Below are positions 35,301 through 41,610 of a DNA stretch of 64,000 nucleotides, piece after piece. How positions within the stretch are numbered: position 1 is the stretch's first letter; each line of letters starts with the position of its first letter. The position numbers and the translations under genes are program-made. This DNA is from Ixodes scapularis (taxonomy: Eukaryota > Arthropoda > Arachnida > Ixodida > Ixodidae): the NCBI RefSeq assembly GCF_016920785.2, contig NW_024609846.1:121237473-121301472 (forward strand), in the 5' to 3' direction. The notes under the pieces are model-generated. The model ran no database searches and had not been told where the DNA came from. It saw nothing but the letters and a program-made list of their open reading frames with translations.

Positions 35301-38300
35301 ACCCCGGGGACTATGCCTGGGGCCGGGGAGGGCTGGATGCTGTCATCACACAGGTGAGTAGCCCCTTCCTTGCTTACTTCATGTACAGTAGCAGCCGCAA
35401 TTGGTTCGAGTAAAGGGAGAGGAGTTTGGTTCGGGGAAAGCTAAAGCACAACAACACTGGGGCAGGTGTATGTGAGCTGAAAATGTACAGAGCATTAAAC
35501 GAAGCTCAAACTACTTTCAATCCATCCGAGTCAAAAGCAGTCCAACTGTATGTAAGGTAGCAGTAGCACAACACTACCAAAGCGCGACGTGTCTTTAGAT
35601 TTTTTGGGGAAGTGTTTGGGGAAGTGCTCGTGTGACCGGGAGAAAGGCGGGGGAGTAGGGGGGATAGGGGACGGAGCCGCGAGGCCGCAGTTTAACATGC
35701 GAAGAGCCGCAGCTTGGCCATTCCTGATATATGGCATACTTGACAAGCAAACAAATTAAAATAAAACCAAAGGTGACTAATAAAAATACAACTAATAGAT
35801 TATGCCTCGTCTGTAGCGTAAACTTTTTAAGGAGCCCGTTCTTCACCAAATGGATCAACGAATGAAACCTTCTACCAACGAATACCATAAATAATGCGGA
35901 TGTGTCCGCTTTTCTCGATATATCTAATCCCCGAGGGTGCTGTTACTTCTAACGCGTCTGCTGGCCCGCTTTGGCCTCACAATTGACAAACTACTTTATG
36001 TAATTAAAAAAAAAATGTTAGGTTTTTGATTAGTAGTTTTGCCTGCTTCCAAGCTGTACCAAAGATTGTCATTAATGAATCCTTGAGGGGCTCGTTAGTG
36101 TTGGGGGAATGTGTGTGTAGCATATGTTCATGTGCGTGCACTTGTGAGGTGCCCTTTCCGAGTCTGTGCCATCCCTCGCAGTTGCTGAATCAGCTGGACG
36201 GAACGGGGCCACCCCCACTTCCTCGAGAAAAGATAGACCAAATACCCACCGTCAAAATTGTCCAAGAGCAAGTCGGTGAGTGTACTACCGGCCTCCAAAA
36301 AGGGTGACTTCCACCGGGGAAACATACGGTATAACCCGTATGTCGTGCAGCTGTGGAGAAAAACTATGAAAATGGCGCAGTTTTTAGTAAAACAATAAAA
36401 CTGAAAATATGTTTCAGCCTTTTGCGTGCATTAGTGGTTCGAAGATACTCGAAGACACCACAGCTTTTCATAACAAGAGCATGAAAATGCAGAAAATAAG
36501 TTCACAATTGCATTTTTTACAAAATTTTGGTAGAGAAACTACTGAAACTGGATCCCCAATCAATTTATTGTCAAATGATCGCTTTCTCGAACTGAGTTCT
36601 GATGACGAAAAAACGAAACCAAGGTAAACATGTTGCTGCCAACGTGTCAAATATAGCTTATTAAAAATTAAAAAAAAATAAAGAGCTTTTGGTTACAGGA
36701 GCGAAACTTTCTGACAACGTCCCCCAGGTGATCGCCAAGCAAACGAGGCTACTCACTAAAGAAGTGACTTTTTAAAAAAAAAGTTCAGCTCCCCCTCCAA
36801 ATTGTCTGCAATGTAGCCATGCTGTATCCAAAGCTCAGGAAGGCGCATTTTCATATTGTAACAATCGCCACTTGCACCCTCTCTGCACCGAGTACCAAAC
36901 TGGTGACATCCACAAGAAAATTGGGGAATGAAGTGCCGACAACCTAAGCTTAGCTTTTCTAGTGGTTCCAGACACAACCTCTGAAAGCACCTTAAGTGCC
37001 GATCAAAGCACTCACTCTTCTCCTTTAGATTACTACAAGGTATATTGTTATTGTGATTGTAAAGGCGAGCGGCAGCAGAGTGGAAACTAAGCAGGAAGGG
37101 AACGTCGTGAAAGTAGGCAGTGGCTTAAAGGGAAGATGGGGCGCTTCCACATTTGAGAAAAAACGCTTGAATTGTGTTCATTTGGCCTTTAGAATAACAG
37201 ATATCACAATTATATTTCAATGCGACGCGCCGGAGAGCCATAAGAGCAATTTGAAAATAAGGCTGAAGCCCCGCCCCCCTAGCCTTGGCAAGCCAAAAGA
37301 TCCGTCGATGACGTCACGGACAGCGACTCTCTCTCGCGTTTTTCTCGCGTTTAACAATACTTGCGCGGCAAATCGTTTCGGTATTCGGGTTCACGAGGTA
37401 AAAATACACTAAAATTCACTTCTAACTCATTTTTTTCAAGAAGCTCCGTAGCTTCCCTTTAAGTAGCAGTGGACTCTGTTCGCCGCCAAGCTGACGGGGT
37501 GATCAAAGCTACTTGCTTGCCCCACTTTCTGCGTGCGAGCATTCGCGGAGAGTGTGATCACATGGTGCAAGATGAGCGGTTGGCACGTCTAACGAGCGTA
37601 TAGCCTCCACCGCGCTTTTAGCTTAGTCGTAAATGGAGTGGAGAGGCATGTCACCTTCTGCAGGCACATAGCCAAAGGGGGGGGGGGGGGGGGGGTAAGG
37701 CCTGGCCCTCCCCCCCACGAATTCTTCCATTGTGCTGGGACCTCCTCTCCCCACTGCCCCTCATACTGCATTTTGTCATGGGCGGGCCCCCTCGGAACAA
37801 AATTTTGGCTATGTGCCTGACCCTCTGGTTCTATAAGGCTGCAAGATTGCTTACGAAATGCCTTATTTCTTATCCAGATTTTCCAGAGGCATATTAATAC
37901 TGCGGTGAGCAAAGTAATCATTTTGAGCCACCATTAAATTTCACTGAGAAGTTTTGTCTGGCTTGTTTACTTGGTAATAGGTTTGTTTTTGTTTTTGTGG
38001 CCCCTGGCGTGTTCGGGGAAAAACGCGAAGTGCGTTTCTGCGGCGACTTCTCTCCAAGTGCGAGAGTCCCGAGCGTTTGCCTCTCTCCCCTTGACACAGA
38101 CAAGTCCCTGCAGTGCACGGTGTGCATGGAGGAGTTCCGTGTTGGAGACCAGGTCAAGAGGCTGTCCTGCCTCCACCACTTCCACCCAGACTGCATCGTG
38201 CCTTGGCTCGAGCTGGTCAGTGGCCCACTGGGCTTTTTTTTTTTTTCCTTTTTGTTTTTTTTTTGTTTTTTGGTCGACTGCAGAGGCAATGGTGGCCGAA

Positions 38301-41205
38301 TGTCCCAACGTATCGCAGGTGGGGTTCGTGAAGCGAAAGCTCGCACCGCAGAAAACGGGGACCCTGAGTTCAATCCCCACCCCTGCCCGTTTCGATTTTG
38401 GATGAGTGTCGTATCAGCATGCAGCCGTGTGTCACTAATACACAATACATGTTGCAGACCCCAGGCTAGCAGTGGTACTGCACTGGCTAAATGTTTTGTC
38501 TACAGCGTAAACCCATACCTCAAAGGGAGACTGACCTAATGCTGTCTACACATGAACATCTAATTTTCTTTCTTTTGCCTGTCGTTTGAGAAGGTAAATT
38601 GCTGAAATGTAAAAGTCAGCTGTGGCCCATCTCCCACAGACCCAGTGCGAGTGCTCACTTATACAAGTGCTTGCGGTGCATTTGTGTCGGAAGATTCTTC
38701 CGGTATATTGTGCCATTTTATAAGCTGTGCATAAACGCAAATGACTGACAACTGATTATCGCCCTCACCTCATGCCTTTTTCACCCCTAAAAAGCACCGG
38801 ACAACCGTTGTAAAATACTGCGGAAGTGCACGCTTCGTACAAGCAACATTTTCCAAACTTGGGAATTCTGCAAATTATGCGTTCAAGGGAAGCTGAAGAG
38901 GTTCTTGAAAAAAAAAAAATGAGTTGGAGGCGAATTTTAAAGTATTTTTATCCCGTGAATCTTGAGTATCACGTTTGTTTTCCCCAAAGATGTAACTAAA
39001 CGTCGAGAAAACACGAAAAACCTCAGACCAGTCGTTACGTCATAAGAGGATCTTTCGGCCTCAAAGCGCGTGTCGCTGGTGTGGGCAGCACATGGAATTG
39101 CAAGCTTGCCAGGTATATAACCCCGCACTGACACCAGCCGTGACGTTTTTTTGTGACCTTTTTGAAAATAGCGAGAGTTTGCGTGCATAGCTTTGATAGG
39201 CGCTGAAGATGCGTGAGAGCAGAGATTCCTAAAGCTCTGGATATGACGTCGCGCTCAAGAGGGAGGGCTTTCAGCTGTACTTTGATTTTTTGCAGCCTCC
39301 GTGCATCAGATTGAAAAACAATCTTGATATTCATGATCCTGGAGGCCAAATGAAGACAATTTAAGTGTTTTTCCTCAAATACAGTGGCCTCGTGAACCCA
39401 AACTTCAGAAAGCCACAAATTTTGTTTGAATTGTCAAAAATTCATCTAAATATGATGCAAGATAAAATTATGATTTGCCATATGAATGGCTTCACATACA
39501 AAGCAGATATTTGATGATTTCCTCTACATAGGCCTACTGATCATAAGTAGTTATGCCACACATGAAATTTCTGTGAAATGTATGACATAAATTTATTTAT
39601 CTCAACAATGTTGTTTATCGTGGACTGTTAGACAGCACATGACAACTGCAAACAGGGGACACATGAGCAATGAAAACGGGCACTGCACAATAGTTTACAT
39701 AGCAACTTGCACAGACGCTGTGAGTGGACCTATGCCATGCCGCCACGTCACAGCGTCTGTGCAAGTTGCTGTGGAAATTTCCACGTGGTGCCCATTTTCA
39801 TATCTCGTGTGCCCTGCTTGAGCCCCGTTGGGTGCACTTCTCCGCAGCACCGCGGGTGCTGCGGAGAAGCAACACCTGCGGAAACAAGCTCCACGGCTGT
39901 TGCCTCTGCAGTGCACCGGTGCTCGGAAAGAGGCATACTCAACAGGACTGTGGGAACAAAAAGTATGAATTACACAAAAAGCGGCTTATGAATGCACTAA
40001 AGCCAGGCGGGCCAACCAAGATCTTGAAATTTGTTCGAAATAATTAGAAGTCCAAAATATCAGAGTTTGAATTATCGTGACCCTACTGTACAAAGCCGGT
40101 TCAGTTTTCCCTAAGGCGTCCATCCCCTCCAAAGTGCCGGCATCAGCCGAAAATATAAGCACCGTTGCTGCAGCGACCGGACGGCTGGTGGCGATGACGG
40201 GGATACGGGGGAAAATAAATGTGCTTTCCTTGATTCCATTCACCCTGCCTTCAACACTCTTTACTGGCTACCATCTTGGTCTTTACTGATTCAACCGGGC
40301 AAGCGCCCATGTCTAGATCAACCCAGTTTTCAGTGAACCCCTTTCACTGTTGGGGTGGTTGCTTCCCCGTTATTTTACTGTGCCCATACCCATAGAAAGC
40401 TGCTGCAGAAGAAGTAACTTTTTTTGGCAAAGAGTTTAATTGGCACATAGAATTTCCCGAGCTGCCCCAGTAAAAGACTCTAATGGAAAGAATACATAAT
40501 TAAAGGAAAGCCCCGCCGAGACCCGGTTGCCTCTCTTGACTGGACAATCTTGCTACATTTGCTACCTCGTACGTTGCAACATCTGACCGAAGCATCTGGA
40601 CAGGACGGGAAATGACTAAACTTTTTGGGCGTGGCTGGGGCATGGGATAGCATTCGTAAGGGCCAGTGCTAGAGTGCCTTTTTGCGAGACTTTGCGAGAA
40701 AAGAGAGACTAACGGTGTCCTTTGCGACCTCGTGAGAAGATGGCCACTGAGAGTTCCATCCCCTGCGCAGCATGGCACCTGCCCCATCTGCCGCAAGCTG
40801 CTGAGCGACGAAGCCAACGCGGAGGACCCCGCGTCGGCGGGGGGCTCCCACCGGTCCCCGCAGAGGCCCCAGTCCCCGGGGGCCCGCTCGGACCGCAGCA
40901 CCGCAGACCCCCTGGCCGCCTTCCTGCGCATGCGGGGCGCCGCCACGGGGGGCCCGCGAGGCCAGCCCGGGGCCGGCCGGACGTCCGGCCGCCAGCCGCA
41001 CCAGCCGCCTCACCAACAGCCACCCCAGCAGCAGCAGCAGCCGCAACAGCAGCCACAGTCGCAGCCGCAGCAGGGCCCCTCAAACCGAGGCGCGGCCAGG
41101 CGGCCGTCCCTAGCGGGCGCCTCGTCGTCGACGTCGACGTCGCGGCACGCGAGCCACCCTGGCAACCAGTACTCGGTGTACGACTTCAACGACGAGTGCG
41201 ATTGA
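11294..41205 (+). CDS. RNF126/RNF115-type RING-H2 E3 ubiquitin ligase (gene span, ten exons)
   Basis: Exons 11294-11374, 11991-12061, 25911-25956, 26920-27122, 29195-29235, 29763-29790, 35281-35353, 36182-36275, 38100-38215 and 40771-41205 join without a break to 1188 nt, 395 residues plus stop, all with GT/AG borders. Residues 15-34 form the N-terminal zinc finger (C15, C18, C31, C34) that in RNF126 binds ubiquitin/BAG6 clients. Residues about 145-185 contain the conserved NPGDYAWGRGGLDAVITQLLNQL block. Residues 218-258 are a complete C3H2C3 RING: C218, C221, C236, H238, H241, C244, C255, C258. The family acts as a cytosolic E3 ligase in quality control and receptor sorting. The tail (263-395) is Arg/Ser/Pro-rich with a Gln/Pro run, making the protein longer than the roughly 300-330 residues of vertebrate members. 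Orthology to fly Iruka is likely but untested. Confidence 0.93.
11991..12061 (+). CDS. RNF126-like exon 2 (EYICPRCQSGFIEE)
   Basis: The acceptor is ctcgtttcag ending at 11990 and the donor GTAAGT starts at 12062. It carries the second Cys pair of the zinc finger and leaves two bases of a split Ile codon. Confidence 0.93.
12062..13440. other. RNF126-like intron 2, first part
   Basis: AT-rich intron sequence. I see no exon, RNA gene or bounded element here; only short unsupported ORFs. Confidence 0.5.
13441..13620. repeat. Poly-G containing interspersed repeat (copy 1)
   Basis: Starts near GCACGTAGCCAGGATTTTG, continues through GGCCCGCCCATGACAAAATG and a GGGGAAAAGAGGTCCCAGCA segment, and includes a G run of about 20 (13550-13569). 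A reverse-complement copy lies at 37655-37832 with the same three landmarks, so it is a dispersed repeat and not a local oddity. Confidence 0.65.
13838..16740 (+). pseudogene. Gypsy gag-pol remnant (zinc knuckle, protease, RT, RNase H, integrase)
   Basis: Reading frame changes are needed at several places between 14100 and 16560, and stops occur for instance just after the RT thumb segment (about 15207) and in the integrase core (about 16190 and 16358). RT blocks recognisable in separate frames include KDKLDKMEREGVVQHVE, LCVDLTKLNQVV, FLGVVVSAKGITLNPDKV and the RNase H block VETDHQPLVRLLG. The element cannot encode working enzymes as it stands. Confidence 0.85.
17236..17448 (+). repeat. Candidate 3' LTR of the Gypsy remnant
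   Basis: Starts with TGTAA right after a purine-rich AAGAGGGGA tract and could end at TTCA 17448. Inside are a TATA-like TATAAAC near 17296 and AATAAA near 17321, the usual promoter and polyadenylation order of a short LTR. Without a 5' partner the borders are inferred. Confidence 0.5.
17449..18720. repeat. Possible solitary LTR-like repeat, minus orientation (about 17700-18310)
   Basis: Read on the minus strand, a TATATAAG box (near 18100) precedes AATAAA (complement near 17845) by about 250 bases, with GC-rich sequence upstream. This is the layout of a retroelement LTR. A 67-codon minus ORF lies upstream. No coding domain or second LTR was seen, so the call is weak. The rest of this interval shows nothing. 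Confidence 0.3.
18824..19056. repeat. Tandem duplication, about 117-bp unit
   Basis: Two consecutive units share GGCCACTCC, AGACTGGAACAATTGATCTC, CTTATCTCTACCCCTGTG and CAACACTTCCTAGATAAG in the same order, differing mainly in the length of a T run and a few bases. Confidence 0.8.
19237..19378. repeat. Tandem duplication, 71-bp unit
   Basis: Units 19237-19307 and 19308-19378 both begin GTGGCTTCT and share AGTTCTGCTTA, ACATCCTCTGC and AAGGCTTTT, ending GACA. This is a simple local duplication in RNF126 intron 2. Confidence 0.85.
19615..19652. repeat. Perfect 14-bp hairpin
   Basis: TACGCCAGACAATC and its exact complement are separated by ten bases. A chance stem this long is unlikely locally, but no function is implied. 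Confidence 0.8.
20543..21844 (+). CDS. LINE ORF1, gag-like RNA-binding protein with three zinc knuckles
   Basis: From the first in-frame ATG (20543) the protein has 433 residues. The N-terminal half is an RRM-like/gag-like region. Residues about 187-240 hold three CCHC-type knuckles, in segments RCFKCQRFGHGSRNC, TCAKCSSKEHVTDAC and HCANCGGNHPAYSRSC. The C-terminal 150 residues are Pro/Ser/Gln-rich and probably disordered. In I/Jockey elements this protein coats the RNA and guides it to the target. The frame is open upstream to a stop at 20438 without an ATG. A different-frame ATG at 20466 opens a 45-codon reading frame overlapping the start, so the true initiation or a one-base change near 20480 is uncertain. 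Confidence 0.88.
   Translation: MGSKLKPFDRPPKRGCTEALNMMKESFVLQKFPKFLVMHSEGDKPLGKISPFLVSKVLEGVIGSNYSAKKMASDDLLVEVNTKQQSDALLKLNLVSDYKVSVSPHRKLNSVQGVISEDDLLDSPEPEIIEGLSSQGVTDARRITIRRDGVERKTKHIILTFDSTTLPQTVKAGYLQCRVRPYVPNPQRCFKCQRFGHGSRNCRGRDTCAKCSSKEHVTDACNNEPHCANCGGNHPAYSRSCPVWKDEKEVVTLKVTENITYTEAKKRFAFVSKGTYAEAVRRGPARPMVSMGTQTSPDDLHLPSRSPSKPPGAAPVAPPPNRKVNAALPASTPEQEMTSPAQPAASTSRGRGLPPHTSAPQRKPGEVPKQSTSKGQLPATADEPMDEGGSRSYEEALLSRSESTPSASGDSNRRQNNPPKKQSAPRVKIDFKP
21895..25611 (+). CDS. LINE ORF2: AP-endonuclease, reverse transcriptase, RNase H (1238 aa)
   Basis: The frame is uninterrupted, 50 bases after ORF1. Residues 1-215 are the apurinic-type endonuclease: QWNCRGL, QETHL, GDFNAHH, SIDLSIS and the catalytic GSDHFP. 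The RT occupies about 500-770, with SYRPIALTS, GFRRGRSTLDHL, FFDLQKAYDT, NGVPQGGVLS and the active-site YVDD at 667-670. RNase H spans about 964-1085 (FTDGAK, AELYGV, FVDSQSA, WVPSHVGISGNEKAD). A CCHC-like zinc motif near 1168-1195 (VCEHCGES...HILWHC) closes the protein. All usual catalytic residues are visible, so this copy could in principle be active (inference). Confidence 0.95.
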   Translation: MVKNIGIMQWNCRGLLRNIDDVNFFLDELQPVAICLQETHLNETHTQVLRRHQVFRKDRVSCNSSSGGVAVVVQSGIACAPVPLATHLEAVAVRVLLDRLITIVSLYLPPNLPVHVHDLQGLVGQLPQPFLILGDFNAHHPMWGSGRQDSRGGVIERFLLSSGLCLLNKRQPTFFSAPHNTFTSIDLSISSPALLPCFSWKVLENPFGSDHFPVILESSVSLPSLRACAPKWKLDKADWSLFSLEAAVDPAVFLAMSPEEATLYLTEKIINAASLSVPRTSGNIPKKCRPWWNKDCTTTIKAQNKAWGRFRRYPTVQNKIKFKQCKAKACWTRKQAKRTSWVKYVSSLNSFVPAKEVWDRVRKIRGTYHSFSIPLFPSSSPSLKDQADILADHFREVSSSSNYSTKFKKFRSLAEKQPIDFSGSDTGYNRPFTMYELEIALAVRKQSAPGPDMIHYELLRHLSAESLMNLLSFFNHLWAASCFPQCWKQAHIIPILKPGKDPSLPASYRPIALTSCLGKTYERLINRRLVYILEQKKIFDKNQCGFRRGRSTLDHLVRLETFVREAFVNRQHCLSVFFDLQKAYDTAWRYGILQDLYRCGVRGRMLRCIKDFLTDRCFQVRLGSTLSDVFTQENGVPQGGVLSVTLFAIKINSLAAVIPSSVFYSLYVDDVQIAFSSCNLSICERQLQIAINRMSKWADENGFRFAPEKTVCVPFSLRRGLSLDPSLQMNGTDITVRHEHKFLGVIFDKKLTFQPHLKELKRKCLKSANVLKVLAHVSWGSDRRCLLRLYNSLVRSRLDYGAVVYGSARPSSLKMLDPVHHLGLRLATGAFRTSPVPSLYAETHQMPLEKRRQFLSLCYSYKVKSDPEHPSYRCLQVSPFSRLFENKPSIVRPLCLRIQCMSTSLQLALPERSLMTRVRSIAPWKAVHYTCDWSLAKYNKRSVAPLVLQQEFMALQAKYKDYAQFFTDGAKTPHFVGSAVYSEHFVKARRLHSVASIFTAELYGVLMVIEYILGNNIKKAILFVDSQSAILSLCSLNDSKNLLVQQVQAELNLAFQMGYNIKLCWVPSHVGISGNEKADRLAASVKDALETPVQLPQEDFKPVLKKAVYYAWQQDWDKEINNKLHVIKPRLELWESSHHRDRRHEVLMCRLRIGHSRITHRHLLCGEDTPVCEHCGESLTILHILWHCKFFDQERRTSFPLLSGYLPFHPVFLLGDEPLVPFDHILDFLKKTGYLHQL
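25752..25910. other. RNF126-like intron 2, end
   Basis: The target sequence resumes after the LINE and runs to the exon 3 acceptor. Nothing else is seen. Confidence 0.6.
25911..25956 (+). CDS. RNF126-like exon 3 (EDSDDDLDHAAQFRE)
   Basis: The acceptor is ccattttcag ending at 25910 and the donor GTAGGC starts at 25957. This is a 46-nt exon encoding an acidic linker. It completes the split Ile codon and ends in phase 0, keeping the frame from exon 2 to exon 4. Confidence 0.85.
26393..26407. repeat. Single MITE-like end TATAGACCTTTTCTG
   Basis: This 15-base word matches the terminus of the TIR element at 50789-51043. No inverted partner was found nearby, so it may be a solitary or truncated end. 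Confidence 0.35.
26495..26800. mobile_element. Fold-back element, about 292 bp, with AAAATAT target duplication
   Basis: Sequence 26502-26793 is almost entirely self-complementary around a centre near 26645. CATGGAGGTAGG at the left pairs with CCTACCTCCATG at the right. The inner arms pair through the phrases GACCTGACTCAACAGCTGTTTTGGT and its complement. AAAATAT directly precedes (26495-26501) and follows (26794-26800). It ends only 119 bases before RNF126 exon 4 and, once transcribed in the pre-mRNA, would form a long hairpin. Confidence 0.85.
26920..27122 (+). CDS. RNF126-like exon 4 (LWNNTIMDVLRRLDRAP...)
   Basis: The acceptor is cttgtcgcag ending at 26919 and the donor GTGAGC starts at 27123. 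The 203-nt, very GC-rich exon encodes the poorly conserved Arg/Pro-rich middle of the protein and leaves two bases of a Gly codon. LWN after the preceding exon's QFRE mirrors the family segment QF(A)ELWN. Confidence 0.88.
27340..27519. mobile_element. 180-bp fold-back MITE
   Basis: Outer arms GGCCCGTTCACACACTTGCG and the complement of TGCAAATGTGTGAACGAGCC pair, and an inner pair around AAGACCGGTTTTT/AAAAACCGGTCTT extends the stem. No clear target duplication was found. It lies in RNF126 intron 4. Confidence 0.7.
28720..28763. repeat. Perfect 14-bp hairpin
   Basis: TATCTAGAACAAGA pairs exactly with TCTTGTTCTAGATA across 16 bases in RNF126 intron 4. The rest of that intron (27520-29194) shows no exon or bounded element. 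Confidence 0.75.
29195..29235 (+). CDS. RNF126-like exon 5 (IIHQIFANLTGAG)
   Basis: The acceptor is tgtttccag ending at 29194 and the donor GTAAGT starts at 29236. The 41-nt exon encodes the conserved short helix that corresponds to GILQHIFAGFF in vertebrate RNF126. Confidence 0.9.
29763..29790 (+). CDS. RNF126-like exon 6, 28-nt microexon (LISGQGLP)
   Basis: The acceptor is ctctctgcag ending at 29762 and the donor GTGAGT starts at 29791. It is needed to join exon 5 (ends with one base of Gly) to exon 7 (starts with the third base of Val) in frame. Skipping it would shift the frame, because 28 is not a multiple of three. Confidence 0.8.
29791..31275. repeat. RNF126-like intron 6, first part, with an inverted repeat at 30296-30407
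   Basis: An imperfect palindrome about 112 bp long pairs TTTTGGGATTAAAAAC with GTTTTTAATCCCGAAG and, inside, GGCCAGACGAAGAAG with CTTCTTCGTCTGG. Nothing else was recognised. Confidence 0.55.
32114..33610 (-). mobile_element. 5'-truncated non-LTR retrotransposon, minus strand
   Basis: On the minus strand the insert starts inside the RT gene (about 33610), runs through the stop at 32733, has a 600-base 3' untranslated region and ends in a poly-A tail (seen as 17 T at 32114-32130). A tail plus 5' truncation is typical of LINE retrotransposition. It is inserted in the pogo-like element. The clade is uncertain; the RT style suggests a CR1/Jockey relative. Confidence 0.8.
32733..33560 (-). pseudogene. 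Truncated LINE reverse transcriptase C-terminal part
   Basis: About 275 residues from MYADDTNVFF (RT active-site block) through LSWNTHINKL, the thumb (FYSKISYGILIWG) and a C-terminal extension, with no RNase H. All RT motifs before the YADD box and the endonuclease are absent. The frame happens to stay open upstream to 33857 into the surrounding DNA transposon, but that extension has no homology that I recognise and is not a real N-terminus. Confidence 0.82.
34631..35280. other. RNF126-like intron 6, end
   Basis: AT-rich sequence with a G run at about 35214-35227. No exon or bounded element was recognised before the exon 7 acceptor. Confidence 0.5.
35281..35353 (+). CDS. RNF126-like exon 7 (FVNLHGNPGDYAWGRGGLDAVITQ)
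   Basis: The acceptor is cgtgcccag ending at 35280 and the donor GTGAGT starts at 35354. It carries the most conserved non-RING block of the family, NPGDYAWG..GLDA(I/V)(V/I)TQ. A run of T and G sits about 60 bases upstream of the acceptor. Confidence 0.95.
35354..36181. other. RNF126-like intron 7
   Basis: Contains only short unsupported ORFs. I recognise no feature. Confidence 0.5.
36182..36275 (+). CDS. RNF126-like exon 8 (LLNQLDGTGPPPLPREKID...)
   Basis: The acceptor is atccctcgcag ending at 36181 and the donor GTGAGT starts at 36276. It encodes LLNQLDGTGPPPLPREKI and IPTVKIVQEQV, matching the family segment just before the RING. It leaves one base of the Asp codon. Confidence 0.94.
36276..37124. 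other. RNF126-like intron 8, first part
   Basis: AT-rich; no supported feature. Confidence 0.5.
37125..37462. mobile_element. TTAA-flanked MITE, family C copy 1
   Basis: The 330-bp core 37129-37458 lies between TTAA sites. Both ends begin AGGGAAG; beyond this short repeat the ends are not inverted copies. It is about 90% alike by eye to 58851-59189 in the same orientation, sharing GAAAAAACGCTTGAATT, AATGCGACGCGCCGGAGAGCC and CGCGTTTTTCTCGCGTTTAAC. A longer, diverged reverse copy is at 38883-39405. Confidence 0.8.
37655..37832. repeat. Poly-G containing interspersed repeat (copy 2, inverted relative to copy 1)
   Basis: It has GCTGGGACCTCCTCTCC, CATTTTGTCATGGGCGGGCC and GGCTATGTGCCTGAC, complements of the landmarks at 13441-13620, plus a G run of about 20. 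Confidence 0.65.
38100..38215 (+). CDS. RNF126-like exon 9, RING-H2 first part
   Basis: The acceptor is ccttgacacag ending at 38099 and the donor GTCAGT starts at 38216. It encodes CTVCMEEF, CLHHFHPDCIVPWLEL with zinc ligands C218, C221, C236, H238, H241 and C244. The Trp after IVP is the E2-contact residue of RING-H2 proteins. Confidence 0.97.
38883..39405 (-). mobile_element. Family C MITE, diverged inverted copy
   Basis: The left end CAAGGGAAGCTGAAGAGG and a segment near 39340-39385 (GGCCAAATGAAGACAATT, TTTTTCCTCAAAT) match the complement of copies 37125 and 58851. It is longer than these by about 190 bp, and its terminal TTAA is altered to TTCA, so it is older or rearranged. Confidence 0.6.
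39650..39820. repeat. Fold-back with a perfect 23-bp stem
   Basis: Bases 39701-39723 pair exactly with 39748-39770 around a 24-base loop. Weaker pairing continues outward (GAAAACGGGCAC with GTGCCCATTTTC), giving an about 170-bp palindrome with MITE character. Confidence 0.8.
39837..39869. repeat. Perfect 15-bp GC-rich hairpin
   Basis: CTTCTCCGCAGCACC and its complement are separated by only GCG. It lies 17 bases after the larger fold-back and may be part of the same element. Confidence 0.75.
40771..41205 (+). CDS. RNF126-like terminal exon 10: RING end and Gln/Pro-rich tail
   Basis: The acceptor is ccctgcgcag ending at 40770; TGA is at 41203-41205. HGTCPICRKLL supplies the last two zinc ligands (C255, C258). 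The following 133 residues are unlike vertebrate RNF126: Ser/Pro/Arg-rich, then a run of Gln and Pro encoded by CAG/CCG-type codons near 41025-41075, then a Ser-rich stretch and the end NQYSVYDFNDECD. Base composition is strikingly GC-rich compared with the introns. Confidence 0.94.
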   Translation, partial: HGTCPICRKLLSDEANAEDPASAGGSHRSPQRPQSPGARSDRSTADPLAAFLRMRGAATGGPRGQPGAGRTSGRQPHQPPHQQPPQQQQQPQQQPQSQPQQGPSNRGAARRPSLAGASSSTSTSRHASHPGNQYSVYDFNDECD

Positions 41206-41610
41206 CCGATTTGGCACCCCCCTCTCCACAAGCTCGTCCCCCTCTCCCCCGGCCCCTGTACAGGACTGCGGGCCCGGGAGAGAGAATGGCCGCGCGCGCT
41301 CCCCGCGGGCCGAGGGCTCCGCGGAAGAAATGCCGTCAGCGCCCGCCGCAAAGGTAGTGGCGGTTGGCGTTGGCTCGCCGGCGGAGGAGTGTTGTTGCCG
41401 GGACAGAGAAACCGACGACGGTGCGCTTCCAACACGCGCAGTGTGTGGTGGCCCTTTTGCCGGCGGCACGGGCATCCTCAAGGGAAGCGCGGCGCGAAAT
41501 TGCGGCCGGTTCGGGGCTCGGCCGAGCAGCCGACGGACCCGCAGCTTCGCTCTAGGTACACCATGTGCAACGAGTCCAGTTAATAAAAGGGAAATGAACT
41601 GATGTTTCGA
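41206..41610 (+). other. RNF126-like 3' untranslated region with polyadenylation signal
   Basis: It directly follows the stop and stays GC-rich to about 41550. AATAAA at 41582-41587 is the first canonical signal, so the transcript probably ends near 41600. Confidence 0.6.

Larger units (their letters stand above)
38216..40770. other. RNF126-like intron 9 (family C MITE copy and fold-backs)
   Basis: It begins with long T runs. It contains the diverged reverse family C copy (38883-39405), a fold-back around 39650-39820 and a hairpin at 39837-39869, described separately. The rest shows only short unsupported ORFs. Confidence 0.5.

Noticed and set aside
38280..38402. Possible tRNA-derived SINE
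   Set aside because: A B-box-like GAGTTCAATCCC and a weak A-box-like TGGTGGCCGAAT are present, but spacing and cloverleaf pairing are not convincing and no second copy was seen.
37918..38539. Overlapping frames of 137-180 codons on both strands
   Set aside because: They overlap the RNF126 RING exon and a T-rich intron; only the 38100-38215 part in the gene's frame is supported.
40500..41481. Several long frames in other phases and on the minus strand over the RNF126 terminal exon
   Set aside because: They are shadows of the GC-rich coding exon and 3' region; only the frame that continues the RING domain has homology and splice support.
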